DNA of 64,000 nucleotides, taken from positions 434,001 to 498,000 of the forward strand of contig NZ_JBEHZE010000001.1 of the NCBI RefSeq assembly GCF_041058985.1. The letters are read 5' to 3'. Shown one piece after another: positions 30,854-39,387 of the stretch (the stretch's first letter is position 1; the number at the start of each line of letters is the position of its first letter). Position numbers and translations under genes: made by a program. This DNA is from Hyphococcus lacteus. GTDB taxonomy: Bacteria; Pseudomonadota; Alphaproteobacteria; Caulobacterales; Parvularculaceae. The notes under the pieces were generated by a model. The model saw only the letters and a list, made by a program, of their open reading frames with translations. It was not told the origin of the DNA and did no database searches.

Positions 30854-32797
30854 ATGTCGCTCTCAGAAGCCGCCAAAGACCTAGAAAACGCTCAGTCACA
30901 AGAGCTGACACAAGATCTTGCCCAAGAGCTGGACCAAAACCCGGCAACAGACGCGGGCACTGAACAGCCGACGGCGAAAAAGCCGGCGCTGAAGGTTGTG
31001 CGCGATATTGAGGTTGACCACTCACGTGATGCGCTTTTGACCGAATTCGGCAAGACCACGATGATTGATCGCTATCTCCTGCCCGGCGAGTCGTTCCAAG
31101 ATATGTTTGCCCGCGTTGCCCGCACATATGGCGATGATGCCGACCACGCCCAGCGCATTTACGGTTATATTTCAAAACTTTGGTTCATGCCTGCGACGCC
31201 AATTCTTTCAAATGGTGGCGCAAATCGCGGCCTGCCTATTTCATGCTTCTTGAACGGTGTTGGCGATTCGCTCGACGCGATTGTTGATACATGGAACGAG
31301 AATGTTGCGCTGGCTTCTAATGGCGGCGGCATTGGCACCTATTGGGGCAATGTTCGTTCCATCGGCGAGAAAGTGAAACATGCCGGCGCGACGTCTGGCA
31401 TTATCCCGTTCATTCGCGTGATGGATTCGCTGACCCTTGCGATCAGCCAAGGCTCGCTCCGTCGTGGTTCTGCGGCTTGCTATCTTGATGTGCATCACCC
31501 GGAAATCGAAGAATTCCTCGAAATCCGCAAACCTTCGGGCGACTTCAACCGCAAATCGCTAAACCTGCATCACGGCGTCAATGTTTCAGACGAATTCATG
31601 GAAGCTGTTGCGAAAGACGAAGAGTTCGGCCTGCGTTCGCCTAAAACAAACGAAGTTCTGCGCACGATCTCTGCACGGAAATTGTGGCAGAAGATCCTTG
31701 AGGTCCGTCTGGCCACTGGCGAGCCATATCTTTTGTTCTCTGATACGGTGAACCGCCAAATGGCGAAACACCAGCGCGATCTGGGCCTTAAAGTTTCAAC
31801 GTCAAACCTCTGTTCAGAGATCATGCTGCACACCGGCAAAGACCACCTGGACAATGATCGCACCGCCGTTTGCTGTCTGTCGTCTGTTAATGCTGAGAAG
31901 TATCAAGAGTGGAAAGACGAGCCGCAATTCATCGAAGATGTCATGCGCTTCCTCGACAATGTGCTTCAGGACTTTATCGACAACGCACCGCCATCAATGG
32001 CGAAGGCTGCTTACTCTGCCAATCGCGAACGTTCAGTTGGTCTGGGCCTTATGGGTTTCCATTCGTTCCTTCAGTCCATGAACATCCCCTTTGAAAGCGC
32101 CATGGCAAAGTCGTGGAACACCCGGTTGTTCAAACACATTCGGATGGGTGCCGATGCGGCGTCTGTTGCGCTTGCTGAAGAGCGCGGTGCCTGCCCCGAC
32201 GCAGAAGAACGCGGCGTGAAACAACGCTTCTCACACAAACTTGCGATTGCACCAACGGCGTCGATCTCGATCATTTGTGGTGGCGCGTCTCCTTGCATTG
32301 AGCCTATTCCGGCCAACGTCTTTACGCACAAAACGCTTTCCGGCTCCTTCACCGTGAAAAATGTTGCGCTGAAAAAAATGCTCGAAGAAAAAGGTCAGGA
32401 CACAGACGAGACATGGAACTCTATCCTTGAGCATGAGGGTTCGGTTCAACACCTCGAATTCCTTAACCAAGACGAAAAAGACGTTTTCAAAACGGCGTTT
32501 GAAATCGATCAACGCTGGGTTATCGAACTCGCCGCTGACCGTTCGCCCTATATCTGTCAGGGCCAGTCCGTGAACGTGTTCTTGCCGGGTGACATCGATA
32601 AATGGGACCTTCACATGCTGCATTGGTCAGCATGGGAAAAAGGCGTGAAATCGCTTTACTACTGCCGCTCGAAATCAATTCAGCGTGCGGGATTCGCCAA
32701 TGGCGCGAAAGCCAAAGAAAACGAAACAGATGGCATTTCATCGATGATGGAAGCCGCCGCCCCCACCGACTATGATGAGTGCCTCGCTTGTCAGTAG
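30854..32797 (+). CDS. nrdA: Ribonucleoside-diphosphate reductase, alpha subunit (class I)
   Basis: This 647-residue catalytic subunit reduces ribonucleotides to deoxyribonucleotides for DNA synthesis. The substrate-site block MPATPILSNGG followed by LPISCFLN holds the first redox Cys; NLCSEIMLHT holds the radical Cys region, and CCLSSVN follows. LAIAPTASISIICGGASPCI is a conserved phosphate-binding stretch, and the C-terminal ECLACQ carries the mobile Cys pair that re-reduces the active site. There is no clear N-terminal ATP cone; the first 50 residues are low-complexity. NrdR-like and CtrA-like sites lie upstream. The partner nrdB is not downstream, where a hypothetical gene and REP-like repeats occur instead. 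Confidence 0.94.
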   Translation: MSLSEAAKDLENAQSQELTQDLAQELDQNPATDAGTEQPTAKKPALKVVRDIEVDHSRDALLTEFGKTTMIDRYLLPGESFQDMFARVARTYGDDADHAQRIYGYISKLWFMPATPILSNGGANRGLPISCFLNGVGDSLDAIVDTWNENVALASNGGGIGTYWGNVRSIGEKVKHAGATSGIIPFIRVMDSLTLAISQGSLRRGSAACYLDVHHPEIEEFLEIRKPSGDFNRKSLNLHHGVNVSDEFMEAVAKDEEFGLRSPKTNEVLRTISARKLWQKILEVRLATGEPYLLFSDTVNRQMAKHQRDLGLKVSTSNLCSEIMLHTGKDHLDNDRTAVCCLSSVNAEKYQEWKDEPQFIEDVMRFLDNVLQDFIDNAPPSMAKAAYSANRERSVGLGLMGFHSFLQSMNIPFESAMAKSWNTRLFKHIRMGADAASVALAEERGACPDAEERGVKQRFSHKLAIAPTASISIICGGASPCIEPIPANVFTHKTLSGSFTVKNVALKKMLEEKGQDTDETWNSILEHEGSVQHLEFLNQDEKDVFKTAFEIDQRWVIELAADRSPYICQGQSVNVFLPGDIDKWDLHMLHWSAWEKGVKSLYYCRSKSIQRAGFANGAKAKENETDGISSMMEAAAPTDYDECLACQ

Positions 32798-32805
32798 GGT
32801 GATTA

Positions 32806-33144
32806 ATGAAAGCGAAATGGGTCTACCAACCGTCCTATATGACTAAGCGCGGAACTCGTGCTCGCGGTTCGTGGCAATTTCGTATCCGCAGCGGCGCTGC
32901 AGAATCTGGTTACCAAAGCCGCTGCCCTCTCTGCGAGGAGCCTATTCGGTCTCGAAAAATGCGTAGTAAAAAAGTTATCCACTTCGATGACTTGCCCGGC
33001 CTAAGACACAACAAACATAGATGCCTACATATACTGGACGCATATTCGAAAACGGCGGGCGATAGAAACTTAGAGTTATTTGATCTCCTAGACTTGGGAT
33101 GCTCGAAAAAACAAAAGATCGCACAGAATCAAATCGGCCATTGA
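32806..33144 (+). CDS. Hypothetical protein with Cys/His motif
   Basis: The 112-residue product begins 8 bp after nrdA, with GGGTGA upstream. It contains CPLCEEPIRSRK at about residues 40-51 and later KHRCLH, which could bind a metal as CxxC...CxH. The N-terminus is basic and aromatic (WVYQPSYMTKRGTRARGSWQF). No family is recognised. Its stop codon TGA (33142-33144) lies inside the first REP-like unit, so the end of the protein may have been altered by the repeat insertion. Co-transcription with nrdA is likely from the spacing. Confidence 0.55.
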   Translation: MKAKWVYQPSYMTKRGTRARGSWQFRIRSGAAESGYQSRCPLCEEPIRSRKMRSKKVIHFDDLPGLRHNKHRCLHILDAYSKTAGDRNLELFDLLDLGCSKKQKIAQNQIGH

Positions 33145-33350
33145 TCCCGGATCAAGTCCGGGATGACGGCTGAGGGTAGAGCGCACCCCACCGCCCACGT
33201 CATTGCGGGCTCCGACCCGCAATCCAATGACAAGCAACGTCCAATCACATTTACGCACAATCGATGGATCCCGGGTCAAGCCCGGGATGACGGCTGAGGG
33301 TAGAGCGCACCCCACCGCCCACGTCATTGCGGGCGCCGACCCGCAATCCA
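33142..33350. repeat. REP-like inverted pairs, two copies (left of GIY-YIG gene)
   Basis: Each copy has an A unit (TGGATCCCGG-N7-CCGGGATGAC type: 33142-33167, 33265-33291), a 31-bp spacer and a C unit (GTCATTGCGGG-N6-CCCGCAATCCA type: 33199-33226, 33323-33350). The reverse complement of C has the same outline as A (TGGAT at one end, ATGAC at the other), so each copy is an inverted pair of REP-like palindromes, like a BIME. About 60 bp of the two copies, from within A through the start of C, are nearly identical. Similar GATCCCGG...CCGGGATGAC palindromes are common between genes in Alphaproteobacteria. Confidence 0.85.
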
Positions 33351-33442
33351 CCAAAAGGCACCATCCTCTCGACCTCGCACACATGGGATGACAAAAGGGG
33401 AAACGGGATGACAGGGCGAAAGACCAAAGATAAAACAACGAA

Positions 33443-33727
33443 ATGAAACAGGGATGGGTTTATATCTTAGCATCAAAGCGCAACGGAACACTTTATATAG
33501 GTGTTACGTCGAACCTCGCCGAACGGATTTATGCCCATAAGAAGAAAGTCGTCAAAGGCTTCACCGAAAAATATAACGTAGACAGACTTGTTTACTACAC
33601 ACCATTTGAACGGATTACCGACGCCATTACCGAAGAAAAGCGTTTAAAGAACTGGAAACGGGATTGGAAGATCGCGCTTATTGAACGCGACAATCCTGAA
33701 TGGTCGGATTTGTACGAGACATTGTAA
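33443..33727 (+). CDS. GIY-YIG nuclease-domain protein
   Basis: This 94-residue protein is a single GIY-YIG domain of the UvrC-N type. GWVYILASKRNGTLYIGVTS holds the two halves of the motif (VYI and YIG), LAERIYAHKKKVV holds the catalytic Arg, VYYTPFERITDAITEEKRLK the conserved Glu, and NWKRDWKIALIERDNPEW the C-terminal helix. The function of these short stand-alone proteins is not established. The gene is flanked on both sides by REP-like inverted pairs, and its stop codon is 1 bp from the next A unit. In this it recalls genes that travel with repeats. Confidence 0.92.
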   Translation: MKQGWVYILASKRNGTLYIGVTSNLAERIYAHKKKVVKGFTEKYNVDRLVYYTPFERITDAITEEKRLKNWKRDWKIALIERDNPEWSDLYETL

Positions 33728-33728
33728 G

Positions 33729-33881
33729 TGGATCCCCGATCAAGTCTGGAATGACGGCTGAGGATAGGGCCTACCCTCACCACTCACGTCATTGCGGGCC
33801 CCGATCCGCAATCCACCAACAAACACTATCCTTTTCAATCTCTCGTATTACCACTGGATCCCGGATCAAGCCCGGGATGAC
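33729..33881. repeat. REP-like units right of the GIY-YIG gene
   Basis: An A unit (33729-33755), a C unit (33788-33815) and a further A unit (33855-33881) continue the array of 33142-33350. The spacer between the first A and C retains GCTGAGGATAGGGCCTACC, a diverged form of the left-side spacer. The right-hand copies have more mismatches than the left-hand ones, so they are probably older. The last A unit has no following C unit. About 150 bp without a gene separate it from the alkyltransferase-like gene. Confidence 0.85.
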
Positions 33882-34030
33882 CAGTGAGGACAGGGTAATA
33901 CTCTCGGCAAGCATCGGTGCCGCCGCGTCGCGTCAGTCACCAGTTTAAGGCCAAACCAAACCCCGTGGATAGATATCCGCACGCCCCAAAAGTGACCGTA
34001 GGTTGCTGGCGTGAGGAGTAGCCCATGCGC

Positions 34031-34399
34031 CTATCGCCAGCCTGCGATAATTTCCGTTATGGATTCAATATCCGCGCCGGTTTCATCAAACCAGCGTGGC
34101 GACGGCCCGCGCCAGCGATGGCGCGACCAATCAACAAAACCGTTTTTTCGGAAACTGACACCCTCGGCCAACAACAATTTGCGCTGCCCAGCGGCGGAGG
34201 GGCGCGGCGCAATCGCACCCGTGGCATTCACAATTCGATGCCACGGGGTGGTCGCGCCATTCGGCAAATGCCCCAAAGCGCGGCCCACCATGCGGGCGGT
34301 GACACCCGGCAACAGGCTCGCGATCATGCCATAACTGGCGGCTTCACCAGCGGGCACTTCGTCCACGAGCCTGTAAACAACATTAGCGTCAAATGGCAC
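34031..34399 (-). CDS. Alkyltransferase-like protein (ATL; MGMT family with Trp for Cys)
   Basis: This 122-residue protein has the DNA-binding domain of O6-alkylguanine-DNA alkyltransferases: DEVPAGEAASYGMIASLLPG, then TARMVGRALGHLPNG and the active-site block. There the usual PCHR is PWHRIVNATGAI, so the reactive Cys is Trp. This is the definition of ATL proteins, which bind O6-alkylguanine and hand the lesion to nucleotide excision repair instead of repairing it. The start is a GTG at 34399. It follows the thiolase gene by 6 bp and is probably the last gene of the beta-oxidation operon, an odd partnership. Confidence 0.88.
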   Translation of the reverse strand: MPFDANVVYRLVDEVPAGEAASYGMIASLLPGVTARMVGRALGHLPNGATTPWHRIVNATGAIAPRPSAAGQRKLLLAEGVSFRKNGFVDWSRHRWRGPSPRWFDETGADIESITEIIAGWR

Positions 34400-34405
34400 G
34401 CGACG

Positions 34406-35602
34406 TTACGCGACCTCGAACAGGCCGGCCGCGCCCATCCCGCCGCCAACACACATGGTGCATACGACATATTTTGCGCCGCGACGCTTGCCTTCGATCA
34501 GCGCGTGGCCAACCATCCGCGCACCCGACATGCCGTAAGGGTGACCGACCGAAATTGCGCCGCCATTAACATTGAGCAGCTCATCGGGAATGCCAAGCTT
34601 ATCACGGCAATAAAGGACCTGCACAGCGAATGCTTCGTTGAGCTCCCAAAGGCCGATGTCATCCATCTTAAGGCCGAACTTCTTGAGCAATTTCGGCACA
34701 GCAAACACAGGGCCGATACCCATTTCGTCGGGGTTCGTACCGGCGACCGCCATACCGCGATAAATCCCGAGTGGCGAAAGCCCGCGTTTTTCAGCCGTCT
34801 TGGCTTCCATCAAAACCGCAGCCGACGCACCGTCAGAAAGCTGAGACGCGTTACCGGCCGTGATGAACTTGCCTTCTTTTACAACTTGGCCGCCTTTGAA
34901 AACCGGCTTCAGACCTTTGAGGCCCTCAAGCGTGGTTTCGGGCCGGTTGCCTTCGTCTTTTTCCAGCTTGGTTTCGACGTCCGAGGTTTCACCGGTTTCT
35001 TTGTTCAGGAACTTCATCACCGAAGCCATGGGCACGATTTCATCGTCAAACTTGCCAGCCTGCTGCGCTGCATGGGTGCGTTGTTGCGAACGGAGGCCAT
35101 ATTCGTCTTGCGCATCGCGCGAAATATTATAGCGTTCACCGACGATTTCAGCAGTTTCGATCATCTGCATATAAGTCGACGGCAGGTTTTGGATCAGCCA
35201 CGGATCAGGACGCACGAACATGTCTTTGGTCTGGTTCATGGAGATCGATTCAACGCCGCCACCAACGGCCACATCCATATTATCGCTGATGACTTGTTTG
35301 GCCGCCGTCGCGATAGCCATCATGCCGGACGCACACTGACGATCGAGCGACTGGCCCGGCACTTCATGAGGGAACCCCGCGCGCAACACCGCAAGCCGCG
35401 CAACATTCTGTGCAGATGTACCCATCTGAAGGGCCGCACCAAACACCACATCTTCAACTTCGCCGGGGTCAATTTTGGCGCGTTCGACAGCATTACTGAT
35501 GGCATGCGCGGCCAGTGTCGGCGCAGGTGTGTCGTTAAACGCACCGCGATAGGCCTTGCCGATTGGCGTCCGGGCTGTAGAGACGATTACTGCTTCTCTC
35601 AT
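34406..35602 (-). CDS. Acetyl-CoA acyltransferase (thiolase)
   Basis: This 398-residue thiolase has the acylated nucleophile in SLDRQCASGMMAIA at about residue 90. NVNGGAISVGHPYGMSGARM holds the catalytic His, and the late CTMCVGGGMGAAG holds the second Cys. It cleaves 3-ketoacyl-CoA with CoA, the last beta-oxidation step. AAGGAA lies 8 nt before the ATG. In the operon it follows the MFE-2-like dehydrogenase by 12 bp. Among thiolases it could also work in the condensing direction, but the upstream oxidation genes favour degradation. Confidence 0.93.
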   Translation of the reverse strand: MREAVIVSTARTPIGKAYRGAFNDTPAPTLAAHAISNAVERAKIDPGEVEDVVFGAALQMGTSAQNVARLAVLRAGFPHEVPGQSLDRQCASGMMAIATAAKQVISDNMDVAVGGGVESISMNQTKDMFVRPDPWLIQNLPSTYMQMIETAEIVGERYNISRDAQDEYGLRSQQRTHAAQQAGKFDDEIVPMASVMKFLNKETGETSDVETKLEKDEGNRPETTLEGLKGLKPVFKGGQVVKEGKFITAGNASQLSDGASAAVLMEAKTAEKRGLSPLGIYRGMAVAGTNPDEMGIGPVFAVPKLLKKFGLKMDDIGLWELNEAFAVQVLYCRDKLGIPDELLNVNGGAISVGHPYGMSGARMVGHALIEGKRRGAKYVVCTMCVGGGMGAAGLFEVA

Positions 35603-35614
35603 AGGAAAGTTCCT

Positions 35615-36532
35615 TTAATTCTTGTCGGCGAAGTCTTTCGCCTTGTTCATGAAATTCATGCTCGGGCCAGACGAATTTTCGTAGTAATGGACATTGTCCG
35701 TAGACGAAATTTCGTCCCAACGTGCTGCGATCTCTTCCGGCGTTTGGTCATCGGGCGGCAAGTAAATACCATCAGTTTCTACGACGTAACCTCGCGCATA
35801 GCCACCTGCCGCGCAACTCACGATCGCTCGACTTGGCGCATCTTCACTCACGAGGAACAACATCGCCGCCGTAATCGCCTCGGGCGTCATTTGGTCAAGA
35901 ATCGGTTCCGGAATACCAATATCAAGCGTCATGCGGGTCTTGGCCGATGGCGACAACAGGTTGATTTTAATGCCGTATTTTGCGCCCTCAAGGTGCAGCG
36001 CATTCATGAAACCAATCATGCCCGCTTTTGCTGCGCCGTAATTGGCCTGCCCAAAAATCCCGTGAAGGCCCGATGGCGACGACGTGCAGACAATCCGGCC
36101 ATAGGTTTGCTCGCGCATAATCGGCCAAACCGCATGGGTACAAATCGCGGTGCCCACAAGGTGGACGTCGATCACCGTACGAAAGTCCGCAAGCGTCATT
36201 TTGTGGAACGTCTTGTCGCGAAGAATGCCCGCATTGTTCACAAGGATGTCAACGCGGCCCCATTTATCCATGGTTTCTTTGACCATGGCCGCGACTTCAT
36301 CTTCTTTGGTGACATTCGCACCATTGACAATGGCTTCACCGCCGGCCGCGTTAATGTGATTTACAACTTCCTGCGCTGCAGAAATAGACCCGCCCGAACC
36401 GTCTACGCTACCGCCCAAATCATTGACGACAACCTTTGCACCGCGCGCCGCAAGTGCAATCGCGTGCGACTTCCCAAGGCCATTTCCAGCGCCGGTTACG
36501 ATTGCAACCTTGCCTTTATAATCAATCGACAT
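35615..36532 (-). CDS. MFE-2-type short-chain dehydrogenase ((R)-3-hydroxyacyl-CoA dehydrogenase-like)
   Basis: This 305-residue SDR has the cofactor loop VTGAGNGLGKSHAIALAARG, then VVNDLGGSVDGSGGS, which is characteristic of the dehydrogenase part of peroxisomal MFE-2 (17-beta-HSD type 4). The active site is CTSSPSGLHGIFGQANYGAAK (Ser, Tyr, Lys split by 12 and 3 residues). NNAG is present. A C-terminal tail beyond residue 250 (DDQTPEEIAARWDEI) is also seen in MFE-2. The ATG at 36532 has AAGGAG 5 nt upstream; the GTG at 36538 overlaps that site. It would oxidise the (R)-hydroxyacyl-CoA made by the MaoC hydratase 9 bp upstream. Confidence 0.88.
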   Translation of the reverse strand: MSIDYKGKVAIVTGAGNGLGKSHAIALAARGAKVVVNDLGGSVDGSGGSISAAQEVVNHINAAGGEAIVNGANVTKEDEVAAMVKETMDKWGRVDILVNNAGILRDKTFHKMTLADFRTVIDVHLVGTAICTHAVWPIMREQTYGRIVCTSSPSGLHGIFGQANYGAAKAGMIGFMNALHLEGAKYGIKINLLSPSAKTRMTLDIGIPEPILDQMTPEAITAAMLFLVSEDAPSRAIVSCAAGGYARGYVVETDGIYLPPDDQTPEEIAARWDEISSTDNVHYYENSSGPSMNFMNKAKDFADKN

Positions 36533-36541
36533 ATTCACTCC

Positions 36542-36997
36542 TTATACAAATTGCATAGTCAACCATTCGGCGACCAGGGCAGGCTTTGGCTCACCTTCGA
36601 TCTCAACCTTGACCGCGTATTTCAACGACCATTGTCCCGGCACTTTGGAGTCTGCCGACATCAAGGTGAAGTGCCCACGCACTCGGCTTCCCGACTTCAC
36701 AGGCGTTACGAAGCGGACTTTCTCAAAACCGTAATTGACGCCCATTTTGACGCCTTCCAGCGCGATCACACCGCCTTCGGCGAATTTGGACAAAAGCGAA
36801 AGCGTCAAAAACCCATGGGCGATCGTCGTACCAAACGGGGTTTTCGCAGCAGCCTCGGGGTTTACGTGAATAAACTGGTGATCATGCGTTACATCCGCAA
36901 ACTGATTAATTTTTTCCTGATCGATAACAAGCCAATCGGAAGTGCCCGTAGACTTGCCGACAAATTCGGCAATATTTTCCGTCGTCGCAGTAGGCAT
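36542..36997 (-). CDS. MaoC-like (R)-specific enoyl-CoA hydratase
   Basis: This 151-residue single hotdog protein has the hydratase motif: FADVTHDHQFIHVNPEAA with Asp and His of the active site, followed by PFGTTIAHGFLTLSLLSKF. Such proteins hydrate trans-2-enoyl-CoA to (R)-3-hydroxyacyl-CoA, matching the stereochemistry expected of the MFE-2-like dehydrogenase next to it. CAGGAG precedes the ATG. It lies between the second acyl-CoA dehydrogenase (19 bp) and the SDR (9 bp) in the operon. Confidence 0.9.
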   Translation of the reverse strand: MPTATTENIAEFVGKSTGTSDWLVIDQEKINQFADVTHDHQFIHVNPEAAAKTPFGTTIAHGFLTLSLLSKFAEGGVIALEGVKMGVNYGFEKVRFVTPVKSGSRVRGHFTLMSADSKVPGQWSLKYAVKVEIEGEPKPALVAEWLTMQFV

Positions 36998-37016
36998 TAC
37001 TTACTCCTGATAAAAT

Positions 37017-38156
37017 TTAATAGCCGCGCATTTGCGCAAGGCGATCGGTATGGAACGCTGTGTCACCAAACATCTCCTGCGCAACGCGAATACGTTTCAT
37101 ATAAAAGCCAATGTCATATTCGTCGGTCATGCCGATACCGCCATGCATCTGCACCGCTTCTTGTGACGCCAGTTTCGCCACTTCGCCAGCCTTTGCCTTC
37201 GCCAAAGAACAAATTGGCCCAGCCATACCGTAATTGTCGTCTAGCTCTTGCAGCGCTTTTAGTACCGCCGATTTTGCCAATTCAATCTCGGAGTAGAGAT
37301 GCGCGGCTCGATGTTGCAATGCCTGAAATCCGCCGATTTCAGTGCCAAATTGCTTGCGTTCTTTTAGATATGACATCGTCATTGAAAAAGCTTGCTGGGA
37401 AGATCCTGACATCTCCGCCGCAAGGCCAGCGCGGCCCGCATTGAGAACCCCTTCAAGCGCCATATACCCGCCATCGACCTCGCCGAGGACATCATCACCG
37501 GTGGCCTCGACATTATCAAATTTTATGCGCGCTGCATTGCGGCTATCGACCATGCTCGTTCGTTCGACCGCGACACCATTTGCTTTTGCATCGACCAAGA
37601 ACAACGTCATGCCGTCATTCTCGCCAGCCGCGCCACTCGTGCGCGCCGCAACGATGATTTTGTCAGCAACATGCCCGTCAGCGACAAATGTTTTGTCTCC
37701 CGATAACTTAAACCCGTTCCCATGTTTTTCGGCGCTCATGGCCGTCTTTGCGGGGCCATGCTTGCGGGCTTCATCCACCGCGAGCGCGAACAGCGCAGAG
37801 CCGCCCGCTATTTTTGGCAAAAACTCCTGCCGCTGGGCATCGGACCCCATTTTCTTAAGTGCCGTGGCCGCTAATACAGACGTGGCTAAAAATGGCGATG
37901 CCGTCAGGGTACGGCCCATTTCTTCGGCAATCACGCCAGCACCAACAAAACCGAAATCCGCGCCGCCATATTCTTCGTCGACGAGAATACCCGCCCAACC
38001 CATCTCAGCCATTTCAGCCCATAGGTCACGCGAAAATCCATCGGGGTTATCCCCATCCCGCAAAGCCCGCAGGGCTTTGACCGGTGCTTTATCTTCAAGG
38101 AAACCACGCGCAGAATCACGCAGCATTTCCTGTTCTTCGTTCAATACAAGAGCCAT
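37017..38156 (-). CDS. Acyl-CoA dehydrogenase (second of an adjacent pair)
   Basis: This 379-residue flavoprotein has the acyl-CoA dehydrogenase layout: an N-terminal helical domain (NEEQEMLRDSARGFLEDKAP), a middle beta domain (FALAVDEARKHGPAKTAMSA), and a C-terminal domain with EAVQMHGGIGMTDEYDIGFY followed by KRIRVAQEMFGDTAFHTDRL. The middle domain lacks the usual YAxTEPxAGSD FAD loop, which the partner dehydrogenase has. AAAGGA precedes the ATG at 38156. Pairs of unequal acyl-CoA dehydrogenases form alpha2-beta2 enzymes in steroid side-chain degradation, so the two proteins here may be subunits of one enzyme. Confidence 0.9.
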   Translation of the reverse strand: MALVLNEEQEMLRDSARGFLEDKAPVKALRALRDGDNPDGFSRDLWAEMAEMGWAGILVDEEYGGADFGFVGAGVIAEEMGRTLTASPFLATSVLAATALKKMGSDAQRQEFLPKIAGGSALFALAVDEARKHGPAKTAMSAEKHGNGFKLSGDKTFVADGHVADKIIVAARTSGAAGENDGMTLFLVDAKANGVAVERTSMVDSRNAARIKFDNVEATGDDVLGEVDGGYMALEGVLNAGRAGLAAEMSGSSQQAFSMTMSYLKERKQFGTEIGGFQALQHRAAHLYSEIELAKSAVLKALQELDDNYGMAGPICSLAKAKAGEVAKLASQEAVQMHGGIGMTDEYDIGFYMKRIRVAQEMFGDTAFHTDRLAQMRGY

Positions 38157-38166
38157 GATGTTTCCT

Positions 38167-39372
38167 TTACGCGCCGGGCAATTCAAGAATACGTTTTGCA
38201 ATAATGTTCAGCTGAACTTCGGACGTGCCGCCCTCGATCGAGTTGGCTTTTGTTCGCAACCAACCCCGCGCGAGCTTTCCGTCTTTCGTGCGCTCGCCAT
38301 CCCACTCAAGTTCGTCAGAACCGCCAATATCCATCAACAATTCATAACGACGCTTATTAAACTCCGTGCCGTAATATTTCAGCATCGAAGAATTAGCGCC
38401 GACGCCCTGCCCGGCTTTGGCTTCGTCTTTCATGCGTTCAAGCGTCAACAAAAACGCCCAGCCATCAATCTCGGCTTGGGCAATCTTAGCACGCAACAAA
38501 GCATCCGAAAGTTTGCCGTTTTCAAGACCAAGCTCTTGGGCCGCAACTTCGCCCATACCGCGCCCACCCAAAAGGCCGCCGCCGCCCGCCGAAATCATTT
38601 CGCGTTCATGGGTCAAAAGATATTTCGCCACATCCCAACCGCGATTCAATTCGCCGACCACCGCGTTAATGCCATCAGCGTGCTCTTTCGGCACGACGAC
38701 ATCATCAAAGAAAGTTTCGCAGAATGGCGACTTACCAGAAATCAACTTGATCGGTTTTGTCGAAACACCCTCAGCATTCATATCAATAAGGATAAAGCTA
38801 ATACCATTATGTTTGGTCGCCGTCGGGTCCGTACGCACAAGTGCGAAAATCCAATCGGACTGATCGGCATAGGAAGTCCAAATCTTCTGGCCATTTACAA
38901 GCCAGTGGTCGCCTTTATCTTCGCATTTACATTGAAGCGACGCGAGATCAGAACCGGCATTTGGCTCAGAGTACCCCTGACACCAACGTATTTCACCGCG
39001 TGTGATCGGCGGCAGAAAATGCAGCTTCTGTTCATGGGTGCCATATTTCAAAAGCGCCGGTCCAAGCATCCAGATGCCAAAGCTTTCGAGCGGCGAACGC
39101 GCTTTGATTTTGCGCATCTCAGCTTTGAGGACTTTCACTTCCTCTTTCGACAAACCGCCCCCGCCATATTCTTTTGGCCAAGCGGGCACCGTCCAGCCTT
39201 TTGCGGCCATGCGGTCGAGCCAAATTTTTTGAGCTTCGGATTGGAATTTCCAATTCTTTCCGCCCCAACAAATACTGTCTTCGCCGCCCGCACCACCGTC
39301 ACGCATTTCCTTGGGGCAATTTTCCTCAAGCCACGCGCGCGTCTCTGTACGGAATGTATCAAGATCATTCAT
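38167..39372 (-). CDS. Acyl-CoA dehydrogenase (first of an adjacent pair)
   Basis: This 401-residue protein has the FAD-binding phrase WCQGYSEPNAGSDLASLQ in the middle domain and ANSIEGGTSEVQLNIIAKRI at the C-terminus. The N-terminal domain begins DLDTFRTETRAWLEENCPKE. WVNGQKIWTSYADQSDW is a further family signature. GGAGTT precedes the ATG. The enzyme introduces the 2,3 double bond in acyl-CoA and passes electrons to ETF. It follows the ligase gene by 15 bp and precedes the second dehydrogenase by 10 bp. Two dehydrogenases with different conserved loops suggest heteromer formation. Confidence 0.92.
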   Translation of the reverse strand: MNDLDTFRTETRAWLEENCPKEMRDGGAGGEDSICWGGKNWKFQSEAQKIWLDRMAAKGWTVPAWPKEYGGGGLSKEEVKVLKAEMRKIKARSPLESFGIWMLGPALLKYGTHEQKLHFLPPITRGEIRWCQGYSEPNAGSDLASLQCKCEDKGDHWLVNGQKIWTSYADQSDWIFALVRTDPTATKHNGISFILIDMNAEGVSTKPIKLISGKSPFCETFFDDVVVPKEHADGINAVVGELNRGWDVAKYLLTHEREMISAGGGGLLGGRGMGEVAAQELGLENGKLSDALLRAKIAQAEIDGWAFLLTLERMKDEAKAGQGVGANSSMLKYYGTEFNKRRYELLMDIGGSDELEWDGERTKDGKLARGWLRTKANSIEGGTSEVQLNIIAKRILELPGA

Positions 39373-39387
39373 TTGTATAACTCCAAT

